The notes under the pieces: generated by a model | The model's database searches: none | Told to the model about the DNA's origin: nothing | Seen by the model: the letters and a program-made list of their open reading frames with translations, nothing else | NCBI RefSeq assembly: GCF_040654195.1 | Contig: NZ_JBFAHM010000008.1 | Coordinates: 372,001 to 436,000, forward strand | Direction: 5' to 3' | Origin: Hamadaea sp013361475 | Lineage (GTDB): Bacteria > Actinomycetota > Actinomycetes > Mycobacteriales > Micromonosporaceae | Length of the DNA: 64,000 nucleotides | Position numbers and translations under genes: made by a program | Part shown: positions 1 to 8,440 of the stretch, one piece after another | How positions within the stretch are numbered: the first letter of the stretch is position 1 | How the letters are laid out: each line of letters begins with the position of its first letter

Positions 1-1233
1 GCAGTCGTGCACGTCGATGCCGAGCATGTGGCCGAAGCCGTGCAGGGTCCACCGGCGGTAGAGCATCGAGTCCTTCTCCATCGCCTCCTCCACCGACACC
101 GGCAGGATGCCCAGGTCGTGCAGACCCTCGGCGAGCACTCGCATGCAGGTCGTGTGCACGTCCGCGAAGTTGACGCCCGGCTTGATGAAGTCCATGCCGG
201 CCTGCTGCGAGGCGTACACGATGTCGTAAACCTGCTTCTGCAACGGCGTGAACCGCCCGTTGACGGGCACCGTGCGGGTCACGTCGGCGGTGTAGAGGTT
301 GCGGTTCTCGACACCCATGTCCATGAGCAGCAGATCGCCGGGCTGCGTACGCCCGTCGTTGCGGATCCAGTGCAGGATCGTGGCGTGGGCGCCGTTGCCG
401 ACGATCGACGAGTAGCCGACGTCGTTGCCGTCGTGGCGGGCCCGTAGCCCGAAGACGCCCTCGATGAGGCGCTCGGACACGGCCCGGTCGGCCGGCAGGA
501 TGCGGGCGACGTCCTCGAAGCCGCGGACGGTGGCGTCGATGGCGTCCTGCAGCTGCGCGAGCTCCCAGGCGTCCTTGACCAGCTTGTGCTCGGAGATCGT
601 CCAAGCCAGCTCCTGGTCGCGGTCGAGGTCGGTCGCGTTCCACGGCAGCACGGCCGCGTCCACGCCCGGGTCGAACCCACGCAGGACCCGGGTGCCCTTC
701 GCGGTCAGCCCGGCCAGCACCTCGGGCAGATCGGCCAGGTTGGCCGTCTTGACCCCGAGCTCGGCCGCCTTCTCGCTCAGCGTGTGCCGGCGGCCGATCC
801 ACAGCTCGCCGTACATGCGGTCTTTGAAGAACTCGTCGGTGTCGCGCGGCGAGCGCGGCCGGACGAACAGCGTGGCCTCGCCGTCGGGGCGGACGATCAG
901 CACGCTCTCCGGGTCGAACTCGCCCGTGAGGTAGAAGAAGTCGCTGCCGGGCCGGTAGTTGTACCCGGTGTCGTTGGCGCGCACCTTCTCGTGGCCGCTC
1001 GGGATCACGAGCGTCTCGCCGGGGAAGGCGGCGGCCAGCCGGGCGCGGCGCGCGGCGTAGTTGGGCGCCCCGTCGGTCCCGGTCACCGCCAGCTCCGCGT
1101 CCCGCCATCCGGTCCGCATGAACTCGAGGAACTTCTCCGGGTACGCCGGGTCGTGGGTCTGCTGGGTCTTGGTCTTCCCGTTGCCGGCCTCGGTGTCGGC
1201 GGCTTCCGGGGTGGCCTGGTCGGCCTCGGTCAT
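1..1233 (-). CDS. Xaa-Pro aminopeptidase (aminopeptidase P family), 3' end outside window
   Basis: M24-family metallopeptidase that removes an N-terminal residue preceding proline. 411 residues are visible and the frame runs off the left edge, so the C-terminus with the last metal-binding glutamates is missing. The N-terminal aminopeptidase-P domain (about residues 40-190, with FYLTGEFDPES and LFVRPRSPRDTDEF) precedes the pita-bread catalytic domain. The first aspartate ligands are in LLLMDMGVENRNLYTADVTR and a ligand histidine is in LHGFGHMLGIDVHD. The ATG at 1233 follows GGGAGG at good spacing. The acidic start (MTEADQATPEAADTEAG) suggests a cytosolic protein. It is transcribed away from asnB across a shared 134-bp gap. 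Confidence 0.93.
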   Translation of the reverse strand, partial: MTEADQATPEAADTEAGNGKTKTQQTHDPAYPEKFLEFMRTGWRDAELAVTGTDGAPNYAARRARLAAAFPGETLVIPSGHEKVRANDTGYNYRPGSDFFYLTGEFDPESVLIVRPDGEATLFVRPRSPRDTDEFFKDRMYGELWIGRRHTLSEKAAELGVKTANLADLPEVLAGLTAKGTRVLRGFDPGVDAAVLPWNATDLDRDQELAWTISEHKLVKDAWELAQLQDAIDATVRGFEDVARILPADRAVSERLIEGVFGLRARHDGNDVGYSSIVGNGAHATILHWIRNDGRTQPGDLLLMDMGVENRNLYTADVTRTVPVNGRFTPLQKQVYDIVYASQQAGMDFIKPGVNFADVHTTCMRVLAEGLHDLGILPVSVEEAMEKDSMLYRRWTLHGFGHMLGIDVHDC

Positions 1234-1367
1234 GGTGATGTACCTCCCTGTGGTGTTCACCTGGCCTCGACCCTACCCGGATCTTGAACGGCGCATAATC
1301 GCCGACCGGATGTCTGCCCGCCGGGGGTTGGCCCGCGCGCGATCATCCGCGTGACAAGATGGTGCCC

Positions 1368-3311
1368 ATGTGCGGGATCCTTGCCTTCTTCAGCGCCACC
1401 GGCGACGCGTACCGGCACGAGCAGTCCCTGGCCGGGGCGCTCGAGTGCCTGCACCACCGCGGGCCCGACGAGACCGGCCTGGAGCTGGTCGGCGCGGACG
1501 CGATCTTCGCCCACAAGCGGCTGTCGATCATCGACGTGGCCCTGTCCCATGAGCCCATTCACTACCTCAACGGCCGTTATGTCCTGACCTTCAACGGTGA
1601 GATCTACAACTACCTGGAGCTGCGCGACGAGCTGGCCAGGGAGTTCGGCGCCGAGTTCGCGACCAACGGCGACGGCGAGGCGGTCGTCGCGGGCTTCCAC
1701 TACTGGGGCGAGGCGGTCCTCGACCGGCTGCGGGGCATGTTCGCCTTCGTCATCTGGGACCGGCAGGAGCAGCGCGCGTTCGGCGCTCGCGACCCCTTCG
1801 GCATCAAGCCGATGCACTACCTCACCACGCCGGACGGGCTCTACCTGGCGAGCGAGAAGAAGGCGTTGTTGCCGTTCGCCCCGTCGGCTGAGGCCGGCGA
1901 CAACGGGGTCGACACCGCCAATCTGTCGCACTACCTGACCCTGCAATACGTTCCGGAGCCCCGCACCCTGCACAAGGGCATCGCGCGGATCGGCTCGGGG
2001 GAGTGCCTGTCGTGGTCGGCCGCCGAGGGAGTGCGTACCCGGCGCTACTACCAGCCGACGTTCCGGCCGACCCCCACCGACAACCCCGAGGCGCTGTACG
2101 CGCGGATCCGCGAGACGCTGCGCGAGAGCGTACGCATGCACATGCGCTCGGACGTGCCGGTCGGCGCGTTCCTGTCCAGCGGCATCGACTCCACCGCGGT
2201 GGTGGCCCTGGCCCGCGAGTTCAACCCCAACATCCTGACCTTCACGGTCGGCTACGACGTCGACGGCTACTCCGAGATCGACGTCGCCCAGGACTCGGCC
2301 CGCCACCTCGACGTCACGACGATCCCGACCAAGATCGGGCCGGCCGAGATGATGGCGGCGCTGCCCAAGATCGTCTGGCACCTGGACGACCCGGTCGCCG
2401 ACCCCGCCCTCGTGCCGCTCTACTTCGTCGCGAAGAAGGCCGCCGAGCACGTCACCGTGGTCCTGTCCGGCGAAGGCGCCGACGAGTTCTTCGGCGGCTA
2501 CACGATCTACCGTGAGCCGCTGTCCCTCGCGATGGTCAACGACCTGCCCGACCCGGTGCAGAAGGGTCTCCGGGCCGTCTCGAAGGTCATCCCGCAGGGC
2601 GTCAAGGGCAAGAGCTTCCTCGAGCGCGGCACCACCCCGATCGAGGCCCGCTACTACGGCAACGCCCGGATGTTCACCGAGGCCGAGAAGCAGAAGCTGC
2701 TGCGGCGCTACGACCCGTCGGTCCGCTACACCGACGTCACCGCGCCGATCTACGCCGAGGTTCCCGACCTCGACGACGTGACCACGATGCAGTACGTCGA
2801 CCTCTACACCTGGCTGCGCGGCGACATCCTCGTCAAGGCCGACCGCATGTCCATGGCGCACTCGCTCGAACTGCGGGTGCCGTTCCTGGACAAGGAGGTC
2901 TTCAACGTGGCCTCGATCATCCCGGTCGACCTGAAGCTGCCGCCGCGGTCGGAGCAGACCAAGTTCGCGATGCGCCAGGCCCTGCAGCAAGTGGTGCCGC
3001 CGGCCATCGTCAGCCGGAAGAAGCTGGGCTTCCCGGTGCCCACCCGGGTGTGGCTGGCCGGCGAGATGTACGAGTGGGCGCGGCACGTCATGGCCACCTC
3101 CGGCGCGGGCGAGCTGCTCGACCTGGCGTACGCCGACAAGCTGCTCCAGGAGCACAAGGCGGGCACGGCCGACCACTCGCGCAAGATCTGGACCGTGTTG
3201 GTCTTCTGCATCTGGCACGCCATCTTCGTGGCACGCACGCTGGATCCGGGGATCGCGCGGAACCAGTCGGCACTGCTTACCAAGCCGGTCGTCGGGTCCA
3301 TGGTCTCCTGA
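1368..3311 (+). CDS. asnB: Asparagine synthetase (glutamine-hydrolysing)
   Basis: Makes asparagine from aspartate, ATP and glutamine. The start is set at the ATG giving Met-Cys-Gly-Ile, because Cys2 must become the N-terminal nucleophile of the class II glutaminase domain after Met removal; an in-frame ATG nine bases upstream would bury it. The glutaminase domain occupies about residues 1-200. The synthetase domain has the PP-loop LSSGIDSTA (near 269-277) and LSGEGADEFFGGY (near 365). At 647 residues it is usual for actinobacterial AsnB. No strong Shine-Dalgarno is seen. The sugar kinase follows after 6 bp, so the two are probably co-transcribed. Confidence 0.96.
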   Translation: MCGILAFFSATGDAYRHEQSLAGALECLHHRGPDETGLELVGADAIFAHKRLSIIDVALSHEPIHYLNGRYVLTFNGEIYNYLELRDELAREFGAEFATNGDGEAVVAGFHYWGEAVLDRLRGMFAFVIWDRQEQRAFGARDPFGIKPMHYLTTPDGLYLASEKKALLPFAPSAEAGDNGVDTANLSHYLTLQYVPEPRTLHKGIARIGSGECLSWSAAEGVRTRRYYQPTFRPTPTDNPEALYARIRETLRESVRMHMRSDVPVGAFLSSGIDSTAVVALAREFNPNILTFTVGYDVDGYSEIDVAQDSARHLDVTTIPTKIGPAEMMAALPKIVWHLDDPVADPALVPLYFVAKKAAEHVTVVLSGEGADEFFGGYTIYREPLSLAMVNDLPDPVQKGLRAVSKVIPQGVKGKSFLERGTTPIEARYYGNARMFTEAEKQKLLRRYDPSVRYTDVTAPIYAEVPDLDDVTTMQYVDLYTWLRGDILVKADRMSMAHSLELRVPFLDKEVFNVASIIPVDLKLPPRSEQTKFAMRQALQQVVPPAIVSRKKLGFPVPTRVWLAGEMYEWARHVMATSGAGELLDLAYADKLLQEHKAGTADHSRKIWTVLVFCIWHAIFVARTLDPGIARNQSALLTKPVVGSMVS

Positions 3312-3317
3312 GCCGTC

Positions 3318-4262
3318 ATGCCCCCCTCGGCTGTCGTCCTCGGTGAAGCACTCGTAGATCTGCTCGAACAGCCGGACGGGAGTTTCCGTCCGGCGGTCGG
3401 CGGCGCGCCCCTCAACGTCGCCGTCGGCCTCGCCCGCCTCGGTACGCCCACCCAGCTCGTCACGGGGGTGGGCACCGATCCCTTCGCCGCCTCCGTCCTC
3501 GACCTGCTCGTCGGGTCCGGGGTGTCCCCGGTGGCCGTCGCCGCGGTGCCGGGCCCGACGCCGCTGGCCGTGGCCAGCTTTCAAGGCGTGGAGCCGTCGT
3601 TCTCGTTCTACGGCTCACTGCCGATCCCCGCGCTCGATCCAGCGGCCGTCGCGGCGGCGTCGGTGCTCTACTGTGGATCGATCGCGCTGCTGAGCCCGTT
3701 CGTCGAGGTGGCCCGCGCCGCGTGGGCGATCCCGGGTCCGCAGCGGGTCTTCGACCCCAACCTGCGGCCGTTCCTGCTCGAGCCGTTCGGCGCCGACCGC
3801 GTACGCGACATCGTGGAGGAGTTCGCGGCCTCGGCCGACCTCCTGAAACTGTCCGACGCCGACGCCCGGCTGCTCTACCCGGAGCTGTCGCCCATCTCCA
3901 CGGCGCTCCGGCTGCGGTCGCTCGGGGCGCGTACGGTCGTCGTGACGCTGGGCGCGGCCGGGGCGGTGCTGCTCCGGCCGGACCGGGGAGCGCGCCCGTC
4001 CGCGATGGTGGACAGTGCGATCCACTCCACCGACACGGTCATCGGCCTGCCGACGTACTCCGGACCGGTGGTCGACACCACGGGCTGCGGCGACTCCGTC
4101 TCGGCCGCTCTGATGCACTGCCTCGCCGCCGGACTGCCGGACGAAGACGCCGCCTGGATCTCGGCGGTCCAGTACGCGCTCCGCGTCGCCGCGTACGTGG
4201 CGGCCCGGCCGGGTGGCGCGGTCGCGATGCCCTGGCCGGCCGACGTTCCTCTGGCTGCTTAA
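3318..4262 (+). CDS. PfkB-family carbohydrate kinase (fructokinase-like)
   Basis: Ribokinase/PfkB-fold sugar kinase of 314 residues, typical for the family. The N-terminal substrate motif is GGAPLNVAVGLARLG (near 34-48). The C-terminal PfkB signature DTTGCGDS (near 253-260) carries the catalytic aspartate and anion hole. VFDPNLRP is the usual mid-domain motif of fructokinases. Sugar specificity cannot be fixed from sequence; fructose is the best guess. It starts 6 bp after asnB and ends just before a long palindrome that separates it from convergent genes. Confidence 0.88.
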   Translation: MPPSAVVLGEALVDLLEQPDGSFRPAVGGAPLNVAVGLARLGTPTQLVTGVGTDPFAASVLDLLVGSGVSPVAVAAVPGPTPLAVASFQGVEPSFSFYGSLPIPALDPAAVAAASVLYCGSIALLSPFVEVARAAWAIPGPQRVFDPNLRPFLLEPFGADRVRDIVEEFAASADLLKLSDADARLLYPELSPISTALRLRSLGARTVVVTLGAAGAVLLRPDRGARPSAMVDSAIHSTDTVIGLPTYSGPVVDTTGCGDSVSAALMHCLAAGLPDEDAAWISAVQYALRVAAYVAARPGGAVAMPWPADVPLAA

Positions 4263-4268
4263 CGCCAC

Positions 4269-4331
4269 CGCTGGATCAGGGTTCCCGGTCGAATCATGGA
4301 CTGTGATTCGACCGGGAACCCTGATCCAGCG
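4269..4331. repeat. Family A palindrome, copy A1 (convergent intergenic)
   Basis: A perfect 28-bp inverted repeat (4269-4296 against 4304-4331) around a 7-nt loop, beginning CGCTGGATCAGGG and ending CCCTGATCCAGCG. Its 61-bp core (4270-4330) recurs at 18570-18630 and 47306-47366. It lies between the convergent sugar-kinase and metallo-hydrolase genes. The stem could stop transcription from both sides, but there is no T-tract. Confidence 0.92.
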
Positions 4332-4380
4332 CTGAACCAGCCAGCGCAAACGTCGCCGGCGCGAAGGGCAAGAGGGTGGG

Positions 4381-5256
4381 TCAGCGGGTGCTCGAGGGCT
4401 GCTCGAGCTCCTCGTAGCCGCGGATCACCGCGTGCCGCGCTTCCTGGAGGCCCCGTTCGCCGAACCGGGTCAGCGTCGTCTTCTGGGCGACCTTCAGCGG
4501 GTCGCCGCCGTCGCCGTGGGCCTCGCGGATGAGCCAGGAGAGCTGGCTGAGTTCGCCGTGCTGGGCCCGGACGAAGTCCGGTCCGACGACCGCGCCGTGC
4601 CCGGGCACGACCCGGGTCTGCGGGCCGAGCCGGCTCAGCAGCGCGGCCAGGGTGTCCGGCCAGGAGATCGGGAAGGAGTCGCCGAATCCCGGCGGCGCGC
4701 CCTCCTCGACCAGGTCGCCCGCGACGACGAGATCGGCGTCGGGCACTTCGACGACGAGGTCGCCGATCGTGTGACCGCGCCCGAGATGCCGGAGGACGAC
4801 CTGGCGTCCACCGACGTCGAGGCTGGTCTCTCCGTGGACGATCTGATCCGGCGGCCGGATCACGCACTGGCCGAGCGCGTCGGCGAAGGCGAGATCCTGC
4901 GGGAGGAGCTCCTCATACCACTCTCGTTGCAGGACCGTGCCCTTGTCGCGAAGTAGTGCGGCCGCCTCCTCGTGGGCGAAGATCGGCGCGTCCCGGGGCG
5001 GCTGCCCGCCGCCGGTGCCGTCGGCCACCACGGCGTTGCCGAACGCGTGGTCGTAGTGGTGGTGCGTGTTGACGACGGCCAGCGGTTCGCCGGTGACGCC
5101 GCGTATCGCGGTCAGCAGCTCGCGAGCCTGCCCGTCATGGGACAGGGTGTCGATCAGCAGCGCCTGTCCGTCGCCCACGACGAGGGTCACGTTGACGTTC
5201 ACGATCGGTTCGACGGCGACGAGGACCCGGTCGGCGATCTCGGTGAAGGCGATCAT
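4381..5256 (-). CDS. MBL-fold metallo-hydrolase
   Basis: Metallo-beta-lactamase-fold hydrolase of 291 residues. The zinc motif HHHYDH is at residues 65-70, followed by a histidine in LGRGHTIGD, an aspartate in VAGDLVEEG and a late histidine in VVPGHG, so both metal sites look intact. The class (SoxH/glyoxalase II-like) includes hydrolases of unknown substrates and no substrate can be assigned. Its ATG overlaps the stop of the upstream thioesterase (ATGA at 5253-5256), indicating a two-gene operon with coupled translation. Confidence 0.85.
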   Translation of the reverse strand: MIAFTEIADRVLVAVEPIVNVNVTLVVGDGQALLIDTLSHDGQARELLTAIRGVTGEPLAVVNTHHHYDHAFGNAVVADGTGGGQPPRDAPIFAHEEAAALLRDKGTVLQREWYEELLPQDLAFADALGQCVIRPPDQIVHGETSLDVGGRQVVLRHLGRGHTIGDLVVEVPDADLVVAGDLVEEGAPPGFGDSFPISWPDTLAALLSRLGPQTRVVPGHGAVVGPDFVRAQHGELSQLSWLIREAHGDGGDPLKVAQKTTLTRFGERGLQEARHAVIRGYEELEQPSSTR

Positions 5257-5660
5257 CCGGCGGCCCCGTCGAGGGCGTCGGTCGCCTTCGCGATGAACCG
5301 CTGCCGGTCCACCAGAATGCGCTCGACCCGCCCGTCGGCCACGACGAGATCCTCGTCGCGTACGGTGATGTCGAAGATCAACCGTCGACCGTCCACCTTG
5401 ACCAGTTGAGCGTGGGCGACGACGGTGCGGCCCACCGCGGTCGGCGAACGATGATCCAGCTCGGCGCGTACGCCGACGGTCGTCGCGTCGGCCGGAAGGT
5501 GCCGTGCGGTCGCGGCGACGGTGGCCGCCTCCGCGAGGGCGAGCACCCTCGGCGTACCGAGCACCGGCACGTCGCCGGAGCCCAGTGCCTGCGCGGTGTC
5601 GGCGTCCGAGACGCGAAGCTGCACCCGGGCGGTCAGTCCGGCGGCCAGGGAGTGCTCCAT
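5253..5660 (-). CDS. Hotdog-fold thioesterase (FlK-like)
   Basis: A 135-residue single hotdog domain resembling the fluoroacetyl-CoA thioesterase group. Candidate active-site residues are Thr36 (VLGTPRVLALAEAA), Glu44 and His70 (LDHRSPTAVG), matching the Thr/Glu/His set of that group. The core strand segment GRRLIFDITVRDED is also characteristic. The acyl-CoA substrate is unknown; fluoroacetate resistance itself should not be assumed. It is the first gene of an operon with the MBL hydrolase, divergent from the acyltransferase gene. Confidence 0.78.
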   Translation of the reverse strand: MEHSLAAGLTARVQLRVSDADTAQALGSGDVPVLGTPRVLALAEAATVAATARHLPADATTVGVRAELDHRSPTAVGRTVVAHAQLVKVDGRRLIFDITVRDEDLVVADGRVERILVDRQRFIAKATDALDGAAG

Positions 5661-5770
5661 GGGCTCACTCTAGGCAACGAACCCGACGCGGGCCACTCTC
5701 GGCGCATAATTCCCACAATCACGGGGGAAGGTGGGCGACTGGCGATATGACCGACTGAGGGGACTCGCCT

Positions 5771-6925
5771 ATGCTCGGCACGATGCGATCGCAGGAGATG
5801 GCACCCCCGGCGCAAGCCGCGCCTCCGGCACAGACTCCCCTCGAAACGCACGTTTCCCGCGAAACGCACCCTCCGAAACCGCCGCGAAAACCACGGCTTC
5901 GCATTCTGGACGGGCTTCGTCTGCTGGCCGCGCTCGCCGTGGTGGGCTGGCACCTCATCGCGGCTCCGACGGCAGGCTGGGCCGAGGACGGCGTACGCGA
6001 CTTCGGGCCGTTCGCGGCGATCGCCCGGTACGGCTGGCTCGGCGTCGAGCTGTTCTTCCTCATCTCCGGCTTCGTCATCTGCATGAGCAGTTGGGGACGG
6101 CGGGTCGGCGACTTCGCGGCTTCCCGCGTCGTACGCCTCTATCCCGCGTACTGGCTGGCGGTGCTGGCCTCGGCCGCGGTGCTGGCGTTGTTCGGCGCGC
6201 GCGAGGTGACCTGGCCGCAGACGGCGGCGAACCTGACGATGTTGCAGAATCCGCTGGGCGTGCCCGACGTCGACCCGTCGTACTGGACGCTCGCCGTGGA
6301 ACTGCGGTTCTACCTGCTCTTCGCCATCGTGGTGGCGCTCGGCGTGACCTACCGCCGGGTGGTCTACTTCTGCGTGATCTGGCTGGCCGTCTCGGTCTTC
6401 GTCGCCGGGCAGCCCTGGCTGGCCTGGCTGATCTCGGCCGAGAACGTGCCCTACTTCGTGGCGGGCATGGCGCTGTTCCTGGTCCACCGGTTCGGCGGCA
6501 CGCCGCTGCTGTGGGGGATCGTGACGGCGAGCTGGCTGGTCGCGCTGTACCGGGTGGACTCCCACCTGACCGCCGCCCTCGGCGAGCACGGGCCGGCCGA
6601 GTGGATTCCCGCCGGGCTCATCGTGACCGGGTTCTTCGCCCTGATGAGCCTGATCGCGGCGGGGTTCGGCAGCCGGATCGGCTGGCCGTGGCTGGTCACC
6701 GCGGGTGCGCTGACCTATCCGCTCTATCTGCTGCACCAGACGTTGGGCGTGACGATGATCGGCCGGCTCCGTGGGCACGTGCCGGGGTGGCTGCTCTTGA
6801 TCGCCCTGGTCGCCGCGCTCCTGGGGCTGGCCTGGCTCGTGCATCGTTACGTCGAGCGACCGCTCGCGGCGTGGCTCAAGCGCGCCGCGACGTCCTCCCT
6901 GGTGGCGATGCGCAGCGCTCGCTGA
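5771..6925 (+). CDS. Acyltransferase family 3 membrane protein (OafA/YrhL-like)
   Basis: Integral membrane O-acyltransferase of 384 residues. After a Pro/Ala-rich cytoplasmic N-terminus of about 45 residues comes RILDGLRLLAALAVVGWH, the R-X10-H motif of the family, then LFFLISGFVI and RVVRLYPAYW. About ten hydrophobic segments follow, ending with YPLYLLHQTLG and VERPLAAWLK, all typical of acyltransferase 3. Such proteins acylate sugars, peptidoglycan or secondary metabolites; the acceptor is unknown. A GAGGGG site precedes the ATG at about 8 nt. Confidence 0.9.
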   Translation: MLGTMRSQEMAPPAQAAPPAQTPLETHVSRETHPPKPPRKPRLRILDGLRLLAALAVVGWHLIAAPTAGWAEDGVRDFGPFAAIARYGWLGVELFFLISGFVICMSSWGRRVGDFAASRVVRLYPAYWLAVLASAAVLALFGAREVTWPQTAANLTMLQNPLGVPDVDPSYWTLAVELRFYLLFAIVVALGVTYRRVVYFCVIWLAVSVFVAGQPWLAWLISAENVPYFVAGMALFLVHRFGGTPLLWGIVTASWLVALYRVDSHLTAALGEHGPAEWIPAGLIVTGFFALMSLIAAGFGSRIGWPWLVTAGALTYPLYLLHQTLGVTMIGRLRGHVPGWLLLIALVAALLGLAWLVHRYVERPLAAWLKRAATSSLVAMRSAR

Positions 6926-6964
6926 GCGCGGGGAACGTCGGTTACGGGGAGTATCCTTCTGCCG

Positions 6965-8440
6965 ATGGAATCCCAGCCCGCGGAGATGGACGGCCTCTTC
7001 GCCATCCCCACGACGCCCGGCCCCGGCGGTCCTGTCGCCGGGTTCGCCGAGCCCGGCCCGGACGCGCCGCTGGCCGTCCGGATGCGCCCGGCGAGCGTCG
7101 ACGAGCTGGTGGGACAAGATCATCTGCTGGCGGCGGGCGCTCCGCTGCGGCGGCTCGTCGGCGGCGGCGCCCCGATGTCGGTGATCCTCTGGGGCCCGCC
7201 CGGCAGCGGCAAGACCACGATCGCGCACCTGGTCGCCCGGGCGAGTGAGCGGCACTTCGTCGCCATGTCCGCGCTGACCGCCGGGGTGAAGGACGTCCGA
7301 GCCGAGATCGACGCCGCTCGCAATCGCCGCCGCCGGGGCGGCCCCGCCACCGTCCTCTTCCTCGACGAGGTGCACCGTTTCTCCAAGGCGCAGCAGGATT
7401 CGCTGCTCGCGGCGGTCGAGGACCGCACGATCACGTTGCTCGCGGCCACCACGGAGAACCCGTACTTCTCGGTCATCTCGCCGCTGCTGTCGCGCTGCGT
7501 ACTGCTCACGCTGAAGCCCCTGGACGACGACGGCGTCCGCGCTCTGGTGCGGCGCGCGACCGCCGATGAGCGTGGCCTGGGCGGTGCCGTCACGCTCGCG
7601 TCCGACGCGGAAGATCATCTGGTACGCCTCGCCGGCGGTGACGTCCGGAAAGCGCTGACGGCGCTGGAGGCGGCGGCCGGGTCGGCCGCGGAGCTGGGCG
7701 TGACCGAGATCGACCTGGCGCTGGCCGAGAAGGCCGTCGACACCGCGGCGTTGCGCTACGACCGGGCCGGTGACGAGCACTATGACGTCGTGAGCGCGTT
7801 CATCAAGAGCATGCGCGGCTCCGACGTCGACGCCGCGCTGCACTATCTGGCTCGCATGCTCGTCGCGGGCGAGGACGCCCGGTTCATCGCCCGGCGCATG
7901 ATCATCTTCGCCTCCGAGGACGTCGGCATGGCCGATCCGACGGCGCTGATGGTGGCGACCGCCGCGGCCAACGCCGTCGAGTTCGTCGGCCTGCCGGAAG
8001 CGCAGCTCAACTTGTCGCAAGCCGTCATCCATCTGGCGACCGCGCCGAAGTCCAACTCGGCCACGACGGCGATCGGCAAAGCGATGGCCGACGTACGCGC
8101 AGGCCAGGCCGGCAGCGTCCCCAAGCATCTCCGCGACGCCCACTATCGCGGGGCAGCCGGGCTCGGCCACGGTTCCGGCTACCGCTATCCGCACGACGAC
8201 CCCCGGGGTGTCGTGACCCAGCAATACGCCCCGGACGCGATCGCCCGGACCGACTACTACGAGCCGACCGATCACGGCGCGGAGCGCGCCGTCGCCGCCC
8301 GGCTGCCCAAACTCCGTTCGGTGGTACGCGGTGTGCCGCTGCCGCCGTCCGACCGGCACAATGGCGCGAACGCCGGTCCGGTGCCCGAACCGGACCAGAC
8401 CTCAGCTGACCGAGGACCGGAGAAGGGGGAGGGGCGGTAG
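6965..8440 (+). CDS. rarA: Replication-associated recombination protein A (AAA ATPase)
   Basis: RarA/MgsA/WRNIP1-family clamp-loader-like ATPase acting at stalled replication forks. Walker A GPPGSGKTTIAHL lies near residue 77, Walker B VLFLDEVHRFSK near 131, and sensor 1 in LLAATTENPYFSV. The C-terminal tetramerisation part includes FIARRMIIFASEDVGMADP and HYRGAAGLGHGSGYRYPHDD, both hallmarks. At 491 residues it has an extra Pro/acid-rich tail of about 30 residues. Its TAG is followed directly by the ATG of the next gene, so the two are probably translationally coupled. Confidence 0.96.
   Translation: MESQPAEMDGLFAIPTTPGPGGPVAGFAEPGPDAPLAVRMRPASVDELVGQDHLLAAGAPLRRLVGGGAPMSVILWGPPGSGKTTIAHLVARASERHFVAMSALTAGVKDVRAEIDAARNRRRRGGPATVLFLDEVHRFSKAQQDSLLAAVEDRTITLLAATTENPYFSVISPLLSRCVLLTLKPLDDDGVRALVRRATADERGLGGAVTLASDAEDHLVRLAGGDVRKALTALEAAAGSAAELGVTEIDLALAEKAVDTAALRYDRAGDEHYDVVSAFIKSMRGSDVDAALHYLARMLVAGEDARFIARRMIIFASEDVGMADPTALMVATAAANAVEFVGLPEAQLNLSQAVIHLATAPKSNSATTAIGKAMADVRAGQAGSVPKHLRDAHYRGAAGLGHGSGYRYPHDDPRGVVTQQYAPDAIARTDYYEPTDHGAERAVAARLPKLRSVVRGVPLPPSDRHNGANAGPVPEPDQTSADRGPEKGEGR

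Noticed and set aside
5840..5870. GTTTCCCGCGAAAC in the acyltransferase gene, resembling a parS site
   Set aside because: Two of 14 core positions differ and the symmetry is broken; it is inside coding sequence with no parAB or origin genes nearby.
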